Part shown: positions 18,028-26,590 of the stretch, in pieces
Layout: every line of letters begins with the position of its first letter
How positions within the stretch are numbered: the stretch's first letter is position 1
NCBI GenBank assembly: GCA_021498125.1
Contig: JAIZWL010000002.1
Location: 208,165 to 272,164, forward strand
Reading direction: 5' to 3'
Length of the DNA: 64,000 bases
DNA from: Candidatus Thorarchaeota archaeon
GTDB lineage: Archaea; Asgardarchaeota; Thorarchaeia; Thorarchaeales; Thorarchaeaceae
Position numbers and translations under genes: made by a program
Notes under the pieces: generated by a model
The model's database searches: none
What the model was told of the DNA's origin: nothing
Seen by the model: only the letters and a program-made list of their open reading frames with translations

Positions 18028-18038
18028 AATATATATTA
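18028..18038 (+). promoter_or_regulatory. TATA box of glmS
   Basis: AATATATATTA in the gap between rpS10 and glmS is a strong archaeal TATA match. It predicts a start near 18062 and a leader of about 45 nt. A 10-bp palindrome ATTGGCCAAT lies just upstream at 18001-18010 and could be an operator. Confidence 0.55.
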
Positions 18039-18105
18039 TTGTCGAACACAAATTCCTTTTACGACTTAGACCAATATATCATGGTAACAGTTAGAGGACA
18101 ATAAG

Positions 18106-19926
18106 ATGTGTGGAATAATAGGCGTTATACAAAAACGAGGCGAAGTGGCTCCTTTTTTGCACCAAGCACTAAAGAGACTCGAATACCGTGGCTACGACTC
18201 CGTGGGAATTACTACTATCTCGGATAATAGACTTCACACAAAAAAAGACAAGGGGAAAATCGACGAGGTGCATCGAAAGCTTGATCTGGATGATCTTCCC
18301 GGGTCGATAGGCATTGGCCACACTCGATGGGCAACTCATGGGATTCCCTCCATGTACAATTCACATCCACACTTCGATTGTTCAAATACGATTGCGGTCA
18401 TTCATAATGGAGTTATTGATAATTTTATTGAACTAAGAGAGGAGCTCTCTAAAAGGGGGCACAAGTTTGAATCAGAAACAGATACCGAAGTGATACCCCA
18501 TCTAATAGAGGAGTTTATGGAGCAAGGCACCAGTTTCGTGGATGCAGTACGTGCAGTGACTAAACGGATCAAAGGAACCTATGCGATTGTAGCAATGACA
18601 ACACAGGACCCCCAAAAAATAGTTTGCACTCGTGATGGGAATCCCTTGGTAATTGGGAAAAAAGAAGGGGCATCATTTGTTGCATCAGATATACCTGCAT
18701 TTCTGCCAATGACAAACGATATGATTCTCCTTCTTGATGGGGAACTGGCAATTCTTACTCCAGAGGGAATTAGAATAGAACGGCTAGATGGAACTCTTGT
18801 TAATCGAGATACAATCAAGATCAGTTGGACTGCTGATCAAGCTCAGAAGAGTGGGTACCCCCATTTTATGTTAAAAGAAATTCATGAACAGCCGGAGGCC
18901 ATTCGGAGTACATTGCACATTCGAGATGAAATCATCGACCAAGCCGCCAGGATCATCGCAAAATCCCATCGTGTCATCATGACGGCAATGGGAACTTCAG
19001 GGCACTCCGCTCTTGCGGGGCGACATATGTTTGCGTCATTAGCAGGAGTCTTGCCAAATTTTGAGTTGGCTAGCGACCTTCCCGACACGCTCAAGGACAT
19101 TTTATCACCCAATGACTGCGTGATTGCGATTACACAGTCAGGAGAGACAAGTGACACCATTTTTGCTGTCAAATTTGCCAAAAAATTCGGGGCCAAAATA
19201 ATTGCAATTACAAATGTTATTGGGAGCTCAATTACTCGATTAGCTGATCATTCCATAATTACACAGGCAGGGCCAGAAATAGGTGTGGCCGCAACTAAAA
19301 CATTCATGGTACAACTGACCGCTCTGGCAATGCTTGCAATAGCCACGGGACAGTTAACAAAGACCCGATCACAAGAAGTTCTTGAAACAAAGAAACACGC
19401 ATTAGAGAACATTCCTGCAATCGTTGCAGAAACGATCACACGAAATGAGGAACGAGCCCGCAGGATAGCTGAAAAGTATCATAATGCCCCGAATCTTTTA
19501 TTCCTCGGAAGAGGCATATCCATAGCAACCGCTTTTGAGGGCGCATTAAAATTAAAAGAGATCTCGTATAATCATGCCGAAGGATATTCTGCTGGCGAGT
19601 CAAAACATGGACCTATAGCACTGATAGAGGATGGGTTCCCAGTTGTCTTCATTGCACCTAATGATGATACTCGTGATAGATTAGTTGGGAATATTATGGA
19701 GATGAAAGCTCGTGGCGCGTCCATTATTACGGTAATTGAGCAGGGCGACATAGACTTGGAAAAAATCTCTGATGATCATTTTGGAATCGAAAAGGGAGTA
19801 GAACCAGAATTTTCTACAATGGTCTATGTAGTACCTCTGCAACTCTTGAGTTATTATATGGCCACAAAACGAGGATTCGATCCCGATAAACCTAGACATC
19901 TTGCCAAGTCGGTGACGGTCCTCTAA
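18106..19926 (+). CDS. glmS: glutamine-fructose-6-phosphate aminotransferase
   Basis: Makes glucosamine-6-phosphate from fructose-6-phosphate and glutamine, the entry to amino-sugar and N-glycan precursors. MCGIIGV supplies the N-terminal nucleophile Cys2. GHTRWATHG and HNGVIDN complete the glutaminase domain (1 to about 220). Two SIS isomerase domains follow (about 285-430 and 450-600), with TQSGETSDT and the ending PRHLAKSVTVL. The 606-residue length is normal. A second SIS-domain protein is encoded at 60795. It is monocistronic as far as can be seen, with its own TATA box. Confidence 0.95.
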   Translation: MCGIIGVIQKRGEVAPFLHQALKRLEYRGYDSVGITTISDNRLHTKKDKGKIDEVHRKLDLDDLPGSIGIGHTRWATHGIPSMYNSHPHFDCSNTIAVIHNGVIDNFIELREELSKRGHKFESETDTEVIPHLIEEFMEQGTSFVDAVRAVTKRIKGTYAIVAMTTQDPQKIVCTRDGNPLVIGKKEGASFVASDIPAFLPMTNDMILLLDGELAILTPEGIRIERLDGTLVNRDTIKISWTADQAQKSGYPHFMLKEIHEQPEAIRSTLHIRDEIIDQAARIIAKSHRVIMTAMGTSGHSALAGRHMFASLAGVLPNFELASDLPDTLKDILSPNDCVIAITQSGETSDTIFAVKFAKKFGAKIIAITNVIGSSITRLADHSIITQAGPEIGVAATKTFMVQLTALAMLAIATGQLTKTRSQEVLETKKHALENIPAIVAETITRNEERARRIAEKYHNAPNLLFLGRGISIATAFEGALKLKEISYNHAEGYSAGESKHGPIALIEDGFPVVFIAPNDDTRDRLVGNIMEMKARGASIITVIEQGDIDLEKISDDHFGIEKGVEPEFSTMVYVVPLQLLSYYMATKRGFDPDKPRHLAKSVTVL

Positions 19927-20013
19927 TTGGTCAAGAACAGTCGTTGTTCATGAACTTGACCTTCCGTATCTAGGCATGTGGTGTTTAAATTACAACTGTA
20001 GGTATTACTAATC

Positions 20014-20271
20014 GTGAAAAATATGAATGTAATTCACTTGCTCAGTCCGCTCTCAAATTTTGCAAACCTGATCGCGGGGTATTTGGCGGAGATTTGGGAA
20101 TTTCTCATATTCATCGGTCGCATATCGGGGCTACTCATAATCCTCGTAGGTGCAATCATGTGGTTGACATCTGTAAACGTATCCAAGGGTAAGGGAATGA
20201 TTCTCAGTGGAATTATCCTCTCTATCGTTATTCAGTATTTTGTCATGTATCCACCAACATTGATTGGTTGA
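20014..20271 (+). CDS. small two-helix membrane protein, VirB2/TrbC-like layout
   Basis: An 85-residue peptide with an amphipathic N-terminus and two hydrophobic helices (about residues 37-54 and 62-79) joined by a short basic loop, NVSKGKG. This hairpin layout with a Lys/Gly loop resembles conjugative pilins of the VirB2/TrbC and CedA1/TedC type, but there is no sequence proof, and many small membrane peptides look similar. A TATA-like GTTTAAATTAC at about 19981 predicts an almost leaderless transcript starting near GTG 20014. It lies between glmS and a class V aminotransferase, 3.3 kb downstream of the HerA/VirB4-like ATPase. Confidence 0.55.
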   Translation: MKNMNVIHLLSPLSNFANLIAGYLAEIWEFLIFIGRISGLLIILVGAIMWLTSVNVSKGKGMILSGIILSIVIQYFVMYPPTLIG

Positions 20272-20292
20272 GATTTTGATCACTAAAATCGT

Positions 20293-21501
20293 TCACAGCA
20301 TACCCACAATAGATTCCAAGATCTCAAGTAGACGATTAATATCATCTAATGTATTGTATACATGCAACGAAACCTGAACTATACCATCAGGAGAGAGTGA
20401 TTGAATAAGTGGATGTGCACACAAGAGACCGCTTCTAACAGCTATATCTGATTGGTCAAGAAATAAGGCCACATCATGACAGTTTAAGGGGTCTTCGGTG
20501 CCCACATTGAAACCAACAACACTCTGCCCGGGTTGAAAAGTGCCATATGTGATAATTCCATCCATATGAGTGAAACCAGCCCACAATTTCGATGAGAGTG
20601 CTTCAATATGGTGATGGACTTTCTCAAGACCAATTGACTCTAGATAGGTCAAGGCGGAATTAAGGCCTACAATGGCGGGAACATTTAGGGTGCCCGATTC
20701 AAATTTGTCAGGAGGAAGAGCTAACTCGTATGAAGTCATTGTTACGTTCGAAGCCGAATTATTACCGACTATACCAGGAGCAAAAGAGCTTCCTAAGGAA
20801 GAATCAATCCATTGAACAGTAAGACCAGGAGGCGCAAGAAAAGCTACATTCGCAGAAAAGAATACGATGTCGGCACCAATGTCTTTAGGAACAACTGCGG
20901 ATGTCCCGATTCCTCGAGTGGCGTCAGAGAGCACCAATACACCAGATTCATGAGCTTTCTGCGAGACTTCTAAAACGGGATTTTTTGAACCAATTCCGAC
21001 AGGGTTTGTATTAGCAATAACTATGCCAACGTTTGAATTAAGAGATTCCAACATCTTATCAAGATCCAGTAAACCAAAATCATCAGTAGGTATTACCTGG
21101 ACATTTAGACCAAGAATCTTTGCAGCATGCATTGCAGGCAAGAGCGTGTCGTGCTCTTCTGTTGCACTAACAACAATAGTATTCCTGTTATTACCTTTCC
21201 AATCATAACCAAAGATAATTGAGGATACTGCATCCGCAGTAGTTCCATGAAACGAAATTTGAGAGGGCACACTGTCAAAAATCTGTGCAAGATGCGTCCG
21301 GGCCGCTTCAACTAGTTCAGCACCCTTGACAGCAAGAGAATGCGCTCCACGGCGGCTCGATACAACGATGTTATCTAAAAAGGAAGAAACATCTTGCACA
21401 ACAGTTTGTGGAATCAGGCCAGTACTTGCAGTATCAAGATAGATAAGATTAGGATGAGTTCTGAAAATATTAAAATCTTTTTTGACATCGAGTCCTGACA
21501 T
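20293..21501 (-). CDS. class V aminotransferase-like protein lacking the PLP lysine
   Basis: Resembles SufS/cysteine-desulfurase-type enzymes: IYLDTASTGLIP at the start, SSRRGAHSLAVKGAE, FHGTTADAVSSII, EEHDTLLPAMHAAK with the PLP-stacking His, and a late RSGLLCAHP. Where family members have SGHK or SxHK with the PLP-binding lysine, this protein reads FFSANVAFLAPPG, so the Schiff-base lysine is missing. The DGAQ-type motif is also altered (SDATRGIG). It may not be an active PLP enzyme, or may act as a regulatory or binding protein. ATG 21501 is chosen; TTG 21513 is the alternative. No SufBC or IscU genes are nearby. Confidence 0.7.
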   Translation of the reverse strand: MSGLDVKKDFNIFRTHPNLIYLDTASTGLIPQTVVQDVSSFLDNIVVSSRRGAHSLAVKGAELVEAARTHLAQIFDSVPSQISFHGTTADAVSSIIFGYDWKGNNRNTIVVSATEEHDTLLPAMHAAKILGLNVQVIPTDDFGLLDLDKMLESLNSNVGIVIANTNPVGIGSKNPVLEVSQKAHESGVLVLSDATRGIGTSAVVPKDIGADIVFFSANVAFLAPPGLTVQWIDSSLGSSFAPGIVGNNSASNVTMTSYELALPPDKFESGTLNVPAIVGLNSALTYLESIGLEKVHHHIEALSSKLWAGFTHMDGIITYGTFQPGQSVVGFNVGTEDPLNCHDVALFLDQSDIAVRSGLLCAHPLIQSLSPDGIVQVSLHVYNTLDDINRLLEILESIVGML

Positions 21502-21568
21502 CGTTATGACCAAATCTGGAACAAATGCGGGAGTTTAAATGTAATTTGATTGTGATAGCCAATCTAGT

Positions 21569-22600
21569 ATGGAATATCGTGAAGGCCAGTTCATTCAGAC
21601 AATTGACGATCTCATTTTTGAGGTAAAAGGCATTATACATCCAAAGGATAGAATAATTGCATACCTAAGATATATACCGGATAGTCAAGGCACACGAACT
21701 CTTTCGGGTAATACCACATATTCAAAAATCTACGATCTATCTCAGCGCGAACAATTCCTGAAGGAGCACCATCCAGAATATCTATTCAACGATACAATCA
21801 ATGGGAGAATCATGCAATCCGTTCCGAAAAGCAGAATAAAACAGATTCTGGATCCGGTAGAGTATTTGCAGAAACTGCGTAATACTGGTAATACAGAATC
21901 CGAGATTGAAGAGCTCGCCCTCGAGTTTGCGAAAAAACTAGTAGACACTTCAGGCATAAGTTGGGACCATATCGGGATCACGGGCTCAACTCTTGCAAGG
22001 CTAACTTTACCAACATCAGACATTGACCTCGTCATCTACGGACAATCTTCAGTTCAACAAGTGCACAATACAATTCTCAAGAGGAGGAGCCCCATTGGGA
22101 TCCAGCCATATCAAGGACAGAGACTACGAACACATGTTAAAATCAGATGGGGCGAACGAACAAGGGAGATCACTGAGGCCTTATTAAAAATAGAATCACT
22201 CAAACTATTCCAAGGAACCTACAAAGGCAAGGACTTTTTCATTCGGGGAGTCATCCAACCATCTGAAACTACAGAGAAATATGGAGATATTTTGACCGAA
22301 CGTGATACCCGTATTCGTACAACAGGTCGAATTATCGGAGACATCTATTCGTTATTTACTCCATGCAAGTATCAGGTTGTATGCAGCGAATTAGATTCCA
22401 TTAAGGATATCATTAGTTTCAGAGGAAGGTTCACAGAACATGCAAAGGTAGGGGATGATGTACTCATTGTAGGGACTATTGAACATGTGAAAAATACAGC
22501 CGGGGAAAAATTGTATGATCGAATAATCATGGGGGAGGACTCTCGGGATCTCTTGCTGCCATTAAAATTCTTGTCTAAAAACAGTTTCAATGCTTTCTGA
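21569..22600 (+). CDS. predicted nucleotidyltransferase
   Basis: A 343-residue protein with a Pol-beta-type nucleotidyltransferase motif in the middle: GITGSTLARL at about residue 136, followed by TSDIDLVIYG, which supplies the metal-binding Asp pair. A later acidic residue may lie in the strand HVKIRWGERTRE. The N-terminal 120 residues hold an RYIPDSQG region seen in archaeal proteins of the COG1665 type. The C-terminal 100 residues may form an OB-like domain (VGDDVLIVGTIEHVK). It could modify nucleotides, tRNA or protein, but the substrate is unknown. It stands alone, divergent from the aminotransferase-like gene. Confidence 0.65.
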   Translation: MEYREGQFIQTIDDLIFEVKGIIHPKDRIIAYLRYIPDSQGTRTLSGNTTYSKIYDLSQREQFLKEHHPEYLFNDTINGRIMQSVPKSRIKQILDPVEYLQKLRNTGNTESEIEELALEFAKKLVDTSGISWDHIGITGSTLARLTLPTSDIDLVIYGQSSVQQVHNTILKRRSPIGIQPYQGQRLRTHVKIRWGERTREITEALLKIESLKLFQGTYKGKDFFIRGVIQPSETTEKYGDILTERDTRIRTTGRIIGDIYSLFTPCKYQVVCSELDSIKDIISFRGRFTEHAKVGDDVLIVGTIEHVKNTAGEKLYDRIIMGEDSRDLLLPLKFLSKNSFNAF

Positions 22601-23131
22601 AATGCAGGCAAACCAAATTCATTACGAGGCGGAAAATAAAATTATACCGCATTGATTGAATTCCACCTTGTATGATTCACTGAATACACATCATTCGCAG
22701 TCAGCACAAGTGAATGGCGCCAATATTGTGAATACAAATTACAAATCTGACTTCATAATACCCGACTATACGTTGTCAAGCCCCATATTCGAGTTGCCCA
22801 TGTGAATAAGCACACCCCTTTGTTTCCGGTGGAACTAAGCAATTAGGGATATTATACTTGCGAATCTCATTCACAGAGATTTAATGTTTGTGAAGACAAT
22901 AAAATGTGGAGATATTGCTATTTTTAGCATTTGTGATGATAATAGCATTGATTTTACCACATACATATACCTGGTAGCCTATTCACGTCAAGAATACCAC
23001 CAACAAGCAGTAAAATAGGCTCTAGACATTATCGGGGGATTATCTTGATATCAGTAATTCACATACTCACACTTATGTGCAAAGATACTTGTGAATGTGA
23101 ATGTACATGAGAATTTGACAAGGTGCTTGTA
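22601..23131. other. non-coding region with GTGAAT repeats and one ORB-like motif
   Basis: A 531-bp gap without convincing coding sequence. The hexamer GTGAAT or its complement ATTCAC occurs nine times: 22675, 22710, 22728, 22802, 22869, 22981, 23057, 23091 and 23097. Chance would give about 0.25 copies. An origin-recognition-box-like sequence lies at 22811-22838, followed by AT-rich DNA (about 22840-22965). The layout resembles a replication or partition locus. The last 10 bp contain the ribosome-binding site of the next gene. Confidence 0.55.
22811..22838 (-). promoter_or_regulatory. ORB-like motif A
   Basis: On the minus strand, the dyad TTCCACCGGAAAC is followed by AAAGGGGTGTG. This matches the archaeal origin recognition box plan of a TTCCA-N2-GGAAA dyad plus G-string, bound by Orc1/Cdc6. 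A GTGAAT copy lies 3 bp to its left on the plus strand. Unlike motifs B and C it has no GAACACGTGTTC at the 11-bp position. Confidence 0.65.
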
Positions 23132-23752
23132 GTGACCTCTGAAAAGACCAATTATGTATACGAATTCGAATACAGTTCAGGTCCAGGTCGTCAAGAGGTC
23201 TTTAGATGCAAATATGTCAGTCCAGATGAGGCACTAAAGCGATTCCGAACAATTCTCGCGCTCACCAAATCTCCTTTTGACTTCAAGATCGTCATAAGGA
23301 ACGAGTCCACTAAGGAAGAATCTAGTTATGAAGTGATGGGCGATGTGGATGAGATGCTAGAAAAGTTTAGAGTGTTCCTTGAAACAACGACAGGAGAAGC
23401 TATCCTCGCCTCAACTGAAGAGTCTGTTGATCAGTCAATTGAGGACATTAACATTGATGCCATGAGCAACTATGAGAAAATGCAGATGGTCATTTATGCA
23501 TCGTTCAAACATGGCAAATTTTCATCTCTTGATGTAATGGAGATTTACGAGTCTACATTTGGTGAAGAACTTGCGAAGAGTACCACATCCACGTACTTGG
23601 CAAGAATGTGGGACAAAGGACAAGGCCACCTAGAACGATACGGGAATCGTTCGGGATATATGTATAGATTAAGAACAGAACTCCCAAATGTACAGAAGGC
23701 AATTGAACGAGCTGAGCAATTTTTGGCCGCCGTTCAGATAAGACTCAGATAA
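23132..23752 (+). CDS. uncharacterised protein with C-terminal winged-helix-like domain
   Basis: About 206 residues and not recognised as a named family. The N-terminal half (to about 95) looks like a small alpha/beta domain (VYEFEYSSGPGRQEVFRC). An acidic linker follows (STEESVDQSIEDINID). The C-terminal part resembles a winged helix: MQMVIYASFKHGKFSSLDVM, then a helix TTSTYLARMWDKG and a wing-like GNRSGYMYRL. It may bind DNA; its position next to the repeat-rich region 22601-23131 makes a replication, partition or regulatory role worth testing. I chose GTG 23132, which has AGGTG 6 nt upstream; GTG 23123 overlaps that site. Confidence 0.6.
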   Translation: MTSEKTNYVYEFEYSSGPGRQEVFRCKYVSPDEALKRFRTILALTKSPFDFKIVIRNESTKEESSYEVMGDVDEMLEKFRVFLETTTGEAILASTEESVDQSIEDINIDAMSNYEKMQMVIYASFKHGKFSSLDVMEIYESTFGEELAKSTTSTYLARMWDKGQGHLERYGNRSGYMYRLRTELPNVQKAIERAEQFLAAVQIRLR

Positions 23753-23803
23753 TTGTTAAACAACAGATGACAGCCTTAGAAAAGTGGGGAGCAGTTGCCC
23801 CCC

Positions 23804-23809
23804 AAAAAA
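23804..23809 (-). terminator. oligo-T terminator of the saccharopine unit
   Basis: Directly after the stop codon of the leftward saccharopine dehydrogenase gene the minus strand reads TTTTTT, followed by a GGGG/CCCC hairpin (23786-23803). Archaeal termination needs little more than oligo-T, so this is a plausible end for the leftward transcript in a convergent gap of 59 bp. Confidence 0.4.
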
Positions 23810-23811
23810 GT

Positions 23812-25128
23812 TCAAAGTGTAGTTCGAGTATCTTTAAACGAGATTCCTAAGGCTGTAAGTTCCTGAAGAACAGGCTCATAGATCTCTGGAATTATTGGTC
23901 TATGTACACCAGTCAGGTTAATGGTGCCCTCGAGAATCATTCTACTGGCAATGGCCACCGGAAGAGCAACTGTACGTGACATAGAACTATCACCATTAGG
24001 AATGCCATAATCCACAAGAGTGGATGTGATCTTCTCCTTGCGAGAACCAAAGTCGGCAATGAACTCATGATGCATTACTATCATGTCACGTTCACCAGGG
24101 GCGTATTGCATCCGCTCTTCAAACAGATGGCAAAGGGCATCAAGACAGGTCTTGGTCCCAGAAGGTATAGGTTGGTCTTCGAAAAGACCCAGCCACTCAA
24201 ACCGATCTAGTATAGGATCATCAACAGAAAGACCAAGGCGAGTCCCAACCATCTCTCGTACATCACCGGAGTCATGACCAGAAAGTTCCATCATGAGCGA
24301 TCGATAGGTCATACCTTCCAAGTCACGCTCTTCTAAGTCAAGCAACCCAATATCCGCGATCTTCTTTAGCGTAGAACACCAACCAAGATTGCGAAATGTA
24401 CCTCGAAGCATGGTCCGAGTTTCAGGAATGCCATAGATATCGATGTAGGACATACTATCACGGTTAGGATATCCTTCAAATTTTCCTACACCGGGAACAT
24501 CCATTATCTCATAATTGTCAAATAGCACATTCCCAGGGATTTTGACCTCAGTTCCATCTTTGAGAAAATGAGCATCATTTCGTCCAGCAAGAAGCACACC
24601 ACGGGGACTCCAAGATAGTTTATACCCGAAGGGGTTATTGTTTGCCTCTGGAGCTGGAAGCCCTCCGGTAAATGACGTGAAACTGACAACCTTGCCACCA
24701 TGATTATGGATATCATGGATAATTTTCATCGCACTCATGTGATCAATACCGGGATCAACACCACATTCATTTAGAAGAAGTACACCTGCATCCCGCGCAT
24801 CAGAATCAAGTGATTCCATCTCTTTCGAGATATAAGAGGTGGTACAGAAGTGTTTCCCCTCACGGATGGCGACCTTGGCGGCGGTCACGTGGAAGGTATA
24901 TGGTAAGAGGGAACAGACCAGATCCGCATCTTTTACAAGCTCTTCTAAAAGTGCATCGTCCTTCTGGATGTCAAACTTGACAGCCTCGGCATTCTCACAT
25001 CCTTCAATAAGATGCTCGGCTTTTTCTTTAGTTCTACTGGCCACAACAACTTTGTAACCATGATCCGAAAGATATTGCACATAGGGCCTTGCAACGAGCC
25101 CCGCTCCAAGACAGAGTACGCGTTTCAT
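23812..25128 (-). CDS. saccharopine dehydrogenase, glutamate-forming type (SDH)
   Basis: Interconverts saccharopine with aminoadipate semialdehyde and glutamate. It has an N-terminal Rossmann motif (MKRVLCLGAGLVARPYVQYL), then SLLPYTFHVTAAKVAI and the typical NECGVDPGIDHMSAM (about residues 120-135), followed by the saccharopine catalytic domain with FTSFTGGLPAPEANNNP and NRDSMSYIDIYGI. At 438 residues it corresponds to the C-terminal half of the bifunctional animal/plant LKR-SDH enzyme. ATG 25128 has GGAG 10 nt upstream. It lies 12 bp after the gene for the other half-reaction, forming a clear two-gene operon. Confidence 0.88.
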   Translation of the reverse strand: MKRVLCLGAGLVARPYVQYLSDHGYKVVVASRTKEKAEHLIEGCENAEAVKFDIQKDDALLEELVKDADLVCSLLPYTFHVTAAKVAIREGKHFCTTSYISKEMESLDSDARDAGVLLLNECGVDPGIDHMSAMKIIHDIHNHGGKVVSFTSFTGGLPAPEANNNPFGYKLSWSPRGVLLAGRNDAHFLKDGTEVKIPGNVLFDNYEIMDVPGVGKFEGYPNRDSMSYIDIYGIPETRTMLRGTFRNLGWCSTLKKIADIGLLDLEERDLEGMTYRSLMMELSGHDSGDVREMVGTRLGLSVDDPILDRFEWLGLFEDQPIPSGTKTCLDALCHLFEERMQYAPGERDMIVMHHEFIADFGSRKEKITSTLVDYGIPNGDSSMSRTVALPVAIASRMILEGTINLTGVHRPIIPEIYEPVLQELTALGISFKDTRTTL

Positions 25129-25140
25129 TATGACAACTCC

Positions 25141-26442
25141 TTAGTGTAAATATTTATCTAAATAACTGTAGCGCGCAGTCAGTTCGCCACGATAGACGAC
25201 CACTGCATCTTTTATCTCCCGAGGGAGATTGAGATCATCAAAACTGGCTCCAAAATTAGCAACAGCAAGAGAGGGGATATAGGGGGTCAAAGAGTTGCTA
25301 AATGAAGTGGAAGATTCACGGGGCAATTCACAGGGAAGATTGTCAACAGCAATCACGACAGGTCCATCACCCGCCACACCAAGCCGAGCCGATCCATTAG
25401 CCACAATGTATGTAAAAGCTGGATTATCAGGCTTTGTAGACATTTCTGTAAATTCAATGGCCCCATTTACATCACAGGAGATATCTCCAATGAGTTTTAA
25501 TCGCCAATCCTTGCTGTTCCAATGTTCATGAAGAAAACTCTTTGTAATAAGTCGTGGATATTTATTTGTCCAGTAGATACAGTTTACTAAGACTGTAAGA
25601 AATGGTACATGTTTGTGGAATATTCCACGATATTTTTCGGCACCATAAGTATAATAATCCTGCAAATCAAATAACTTGCCTTCATCTTTGGGCTCGACCA
25701 TATCTTCCTCTTTAAAGACACATTTATATAATTTATTTCCTGTAGGTGTAAGAGTGGAGAGTTCATCAGGTGTGACCTCAATATGAGGGAGAATATCAAA
25801 GATGTCCTGAGCCCCCTGAGACACATGACCATATCCTGCAAAACCAAAGACAAGTGGATCCAGTTCGGGAGGGAGTCCTTCAGACTCGATCCGTTTGGCA
25901 AGATCATGAATGACTTCACGAAGTTCATGTAGATCCTTACATTCCAATGTGGGTTTCATACCTTTGAACGGATTAGGAGTAATCCCCTCGTAGTCTAGAC
26001 GCTCGCCCAGAATACGTAACGTATCAGACATCCCTGCGAGACCGGCCCAATTCCCAAAAAAGACCAAGCGTCGTCCATTCTCATCGGTGATCTTTTCATA
26101 GTCGATGAGGGTGGCACCAACATCAAGGATTTTTTGAAGCATGGGCATATTAGCTGGTTGACCTTTTATTGTATGACTGAAAAACAAGTATGCCTTTTCA
26201 GGTTCAAAAAAGTCCAGCGGCATCTCTTTTACGCCAAGAATGACCTCAGTAGTATCACCTGTGATCAGACCGACTTTTGCACCAGCTGTGACAAACTCGT
26301 CTTCATCGAATGCCCTCTGTGCACTCGGCTCCACGATTATTTCAATGCCATGCTCACCAACTAGACGCTTTATATCGTTCGGGACAAGTGGTACACGTGT
26401 TTCAAAGGGTTTCTCTTCTTTTCGTATTCCAAGCCGATTCAA
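25141..26442 (-). CDS. lysine-ketoglutarate reductase domain protein (LKR)
   Basis: Corresponds to the N-terminal half of bifunctional LKR-SDH, which condenses lysine and 2-oxoglutarate into saccharopine. The start LGIRKEEKPFETRVPLVPND is the alanine dehydrogenase/PNT N-terminal domain. Further landmarks are YLFFSHTIKGQPANMPMLQ, LIDYEKITDENGRRLVFFG, and VFGFAGYGHVSQGAQDI for nucleotide binding. Length 433. TTG 26442 has a perfect GGAGGT 6 nt upstream. It reads leftward away from the origin-like region, with iorAB reading rightward. The pair could degrade or synthesise lysine. Split LKR and SDH genes are uncommon in archaea. Confidence 0.85.
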   Translation of the reverse strand: MNRLGIRKEEKPFETRVPLVPNDIKRLVGEHGIEIIVEPSAQRAFDEDEFVTAGAKVGLITGDTTEVILGVKEMPLDFFEPEKAYLFFSHTIKGQPANMPMLQKILDVGATLIDYEKITDENGRRLVFFGNWAGLAGMSDTLRILGERLDYEGITPNPFKGMKPTLECKDLHELREVIHDLAKRIESEGLPPELDPLVFGFAGYGHVSQGAQDIFDILPHIEVTPDELSTLTPTGNKLYKCVFKEEDMVEPKDEGKLFDLQDYYTYGAEKYRGIFHKHVPFLTVLVNCIYWTNKYPRLITKSFLHEHWNSKDWRLKLIGDISCDVNGAIEFTEMSTKPDNPAFTYIVANGSARLGVAGDGPVVIAVDNLPCELPRESSTSFSNSLTPYIPSLAVANFGASFDDLNLPREIKDAVVVYRGELTARYSYLDKYLH

Positions 26443-26562
26443 CCTTAGACCTCCGGATCACCACATCATGTAATCCGTTGCTGTGGTGTGCCGGCCAGCG
26501 TTACGCTTTAACTTTTCCATAGGTATAGAAAATATTGAGATAATACAGGCACTCAAATTTGA

Positions 26563-26574
26563 GAACACGTGTTC
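26563..26574. repeat. palindrome GAACACGTGTTC, copy 1
   Basis: Perfect 12-bp palindrome 16 bp before the ATG of the 94-residue gene at 26591. Identical copies lie at 26889, 27091 and 49890. The position suggests an operator for that gene or part of the origin region. Confidence 0.7.
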
Positions 26575-26590
26575 ACAATTGGTGAAGGCC

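Noticed and set aside
22930..22937. C-box-like GTGATGA in the repeat-rich gap
   Set aside because: No D box or closing stem could be found within a plausible distance.
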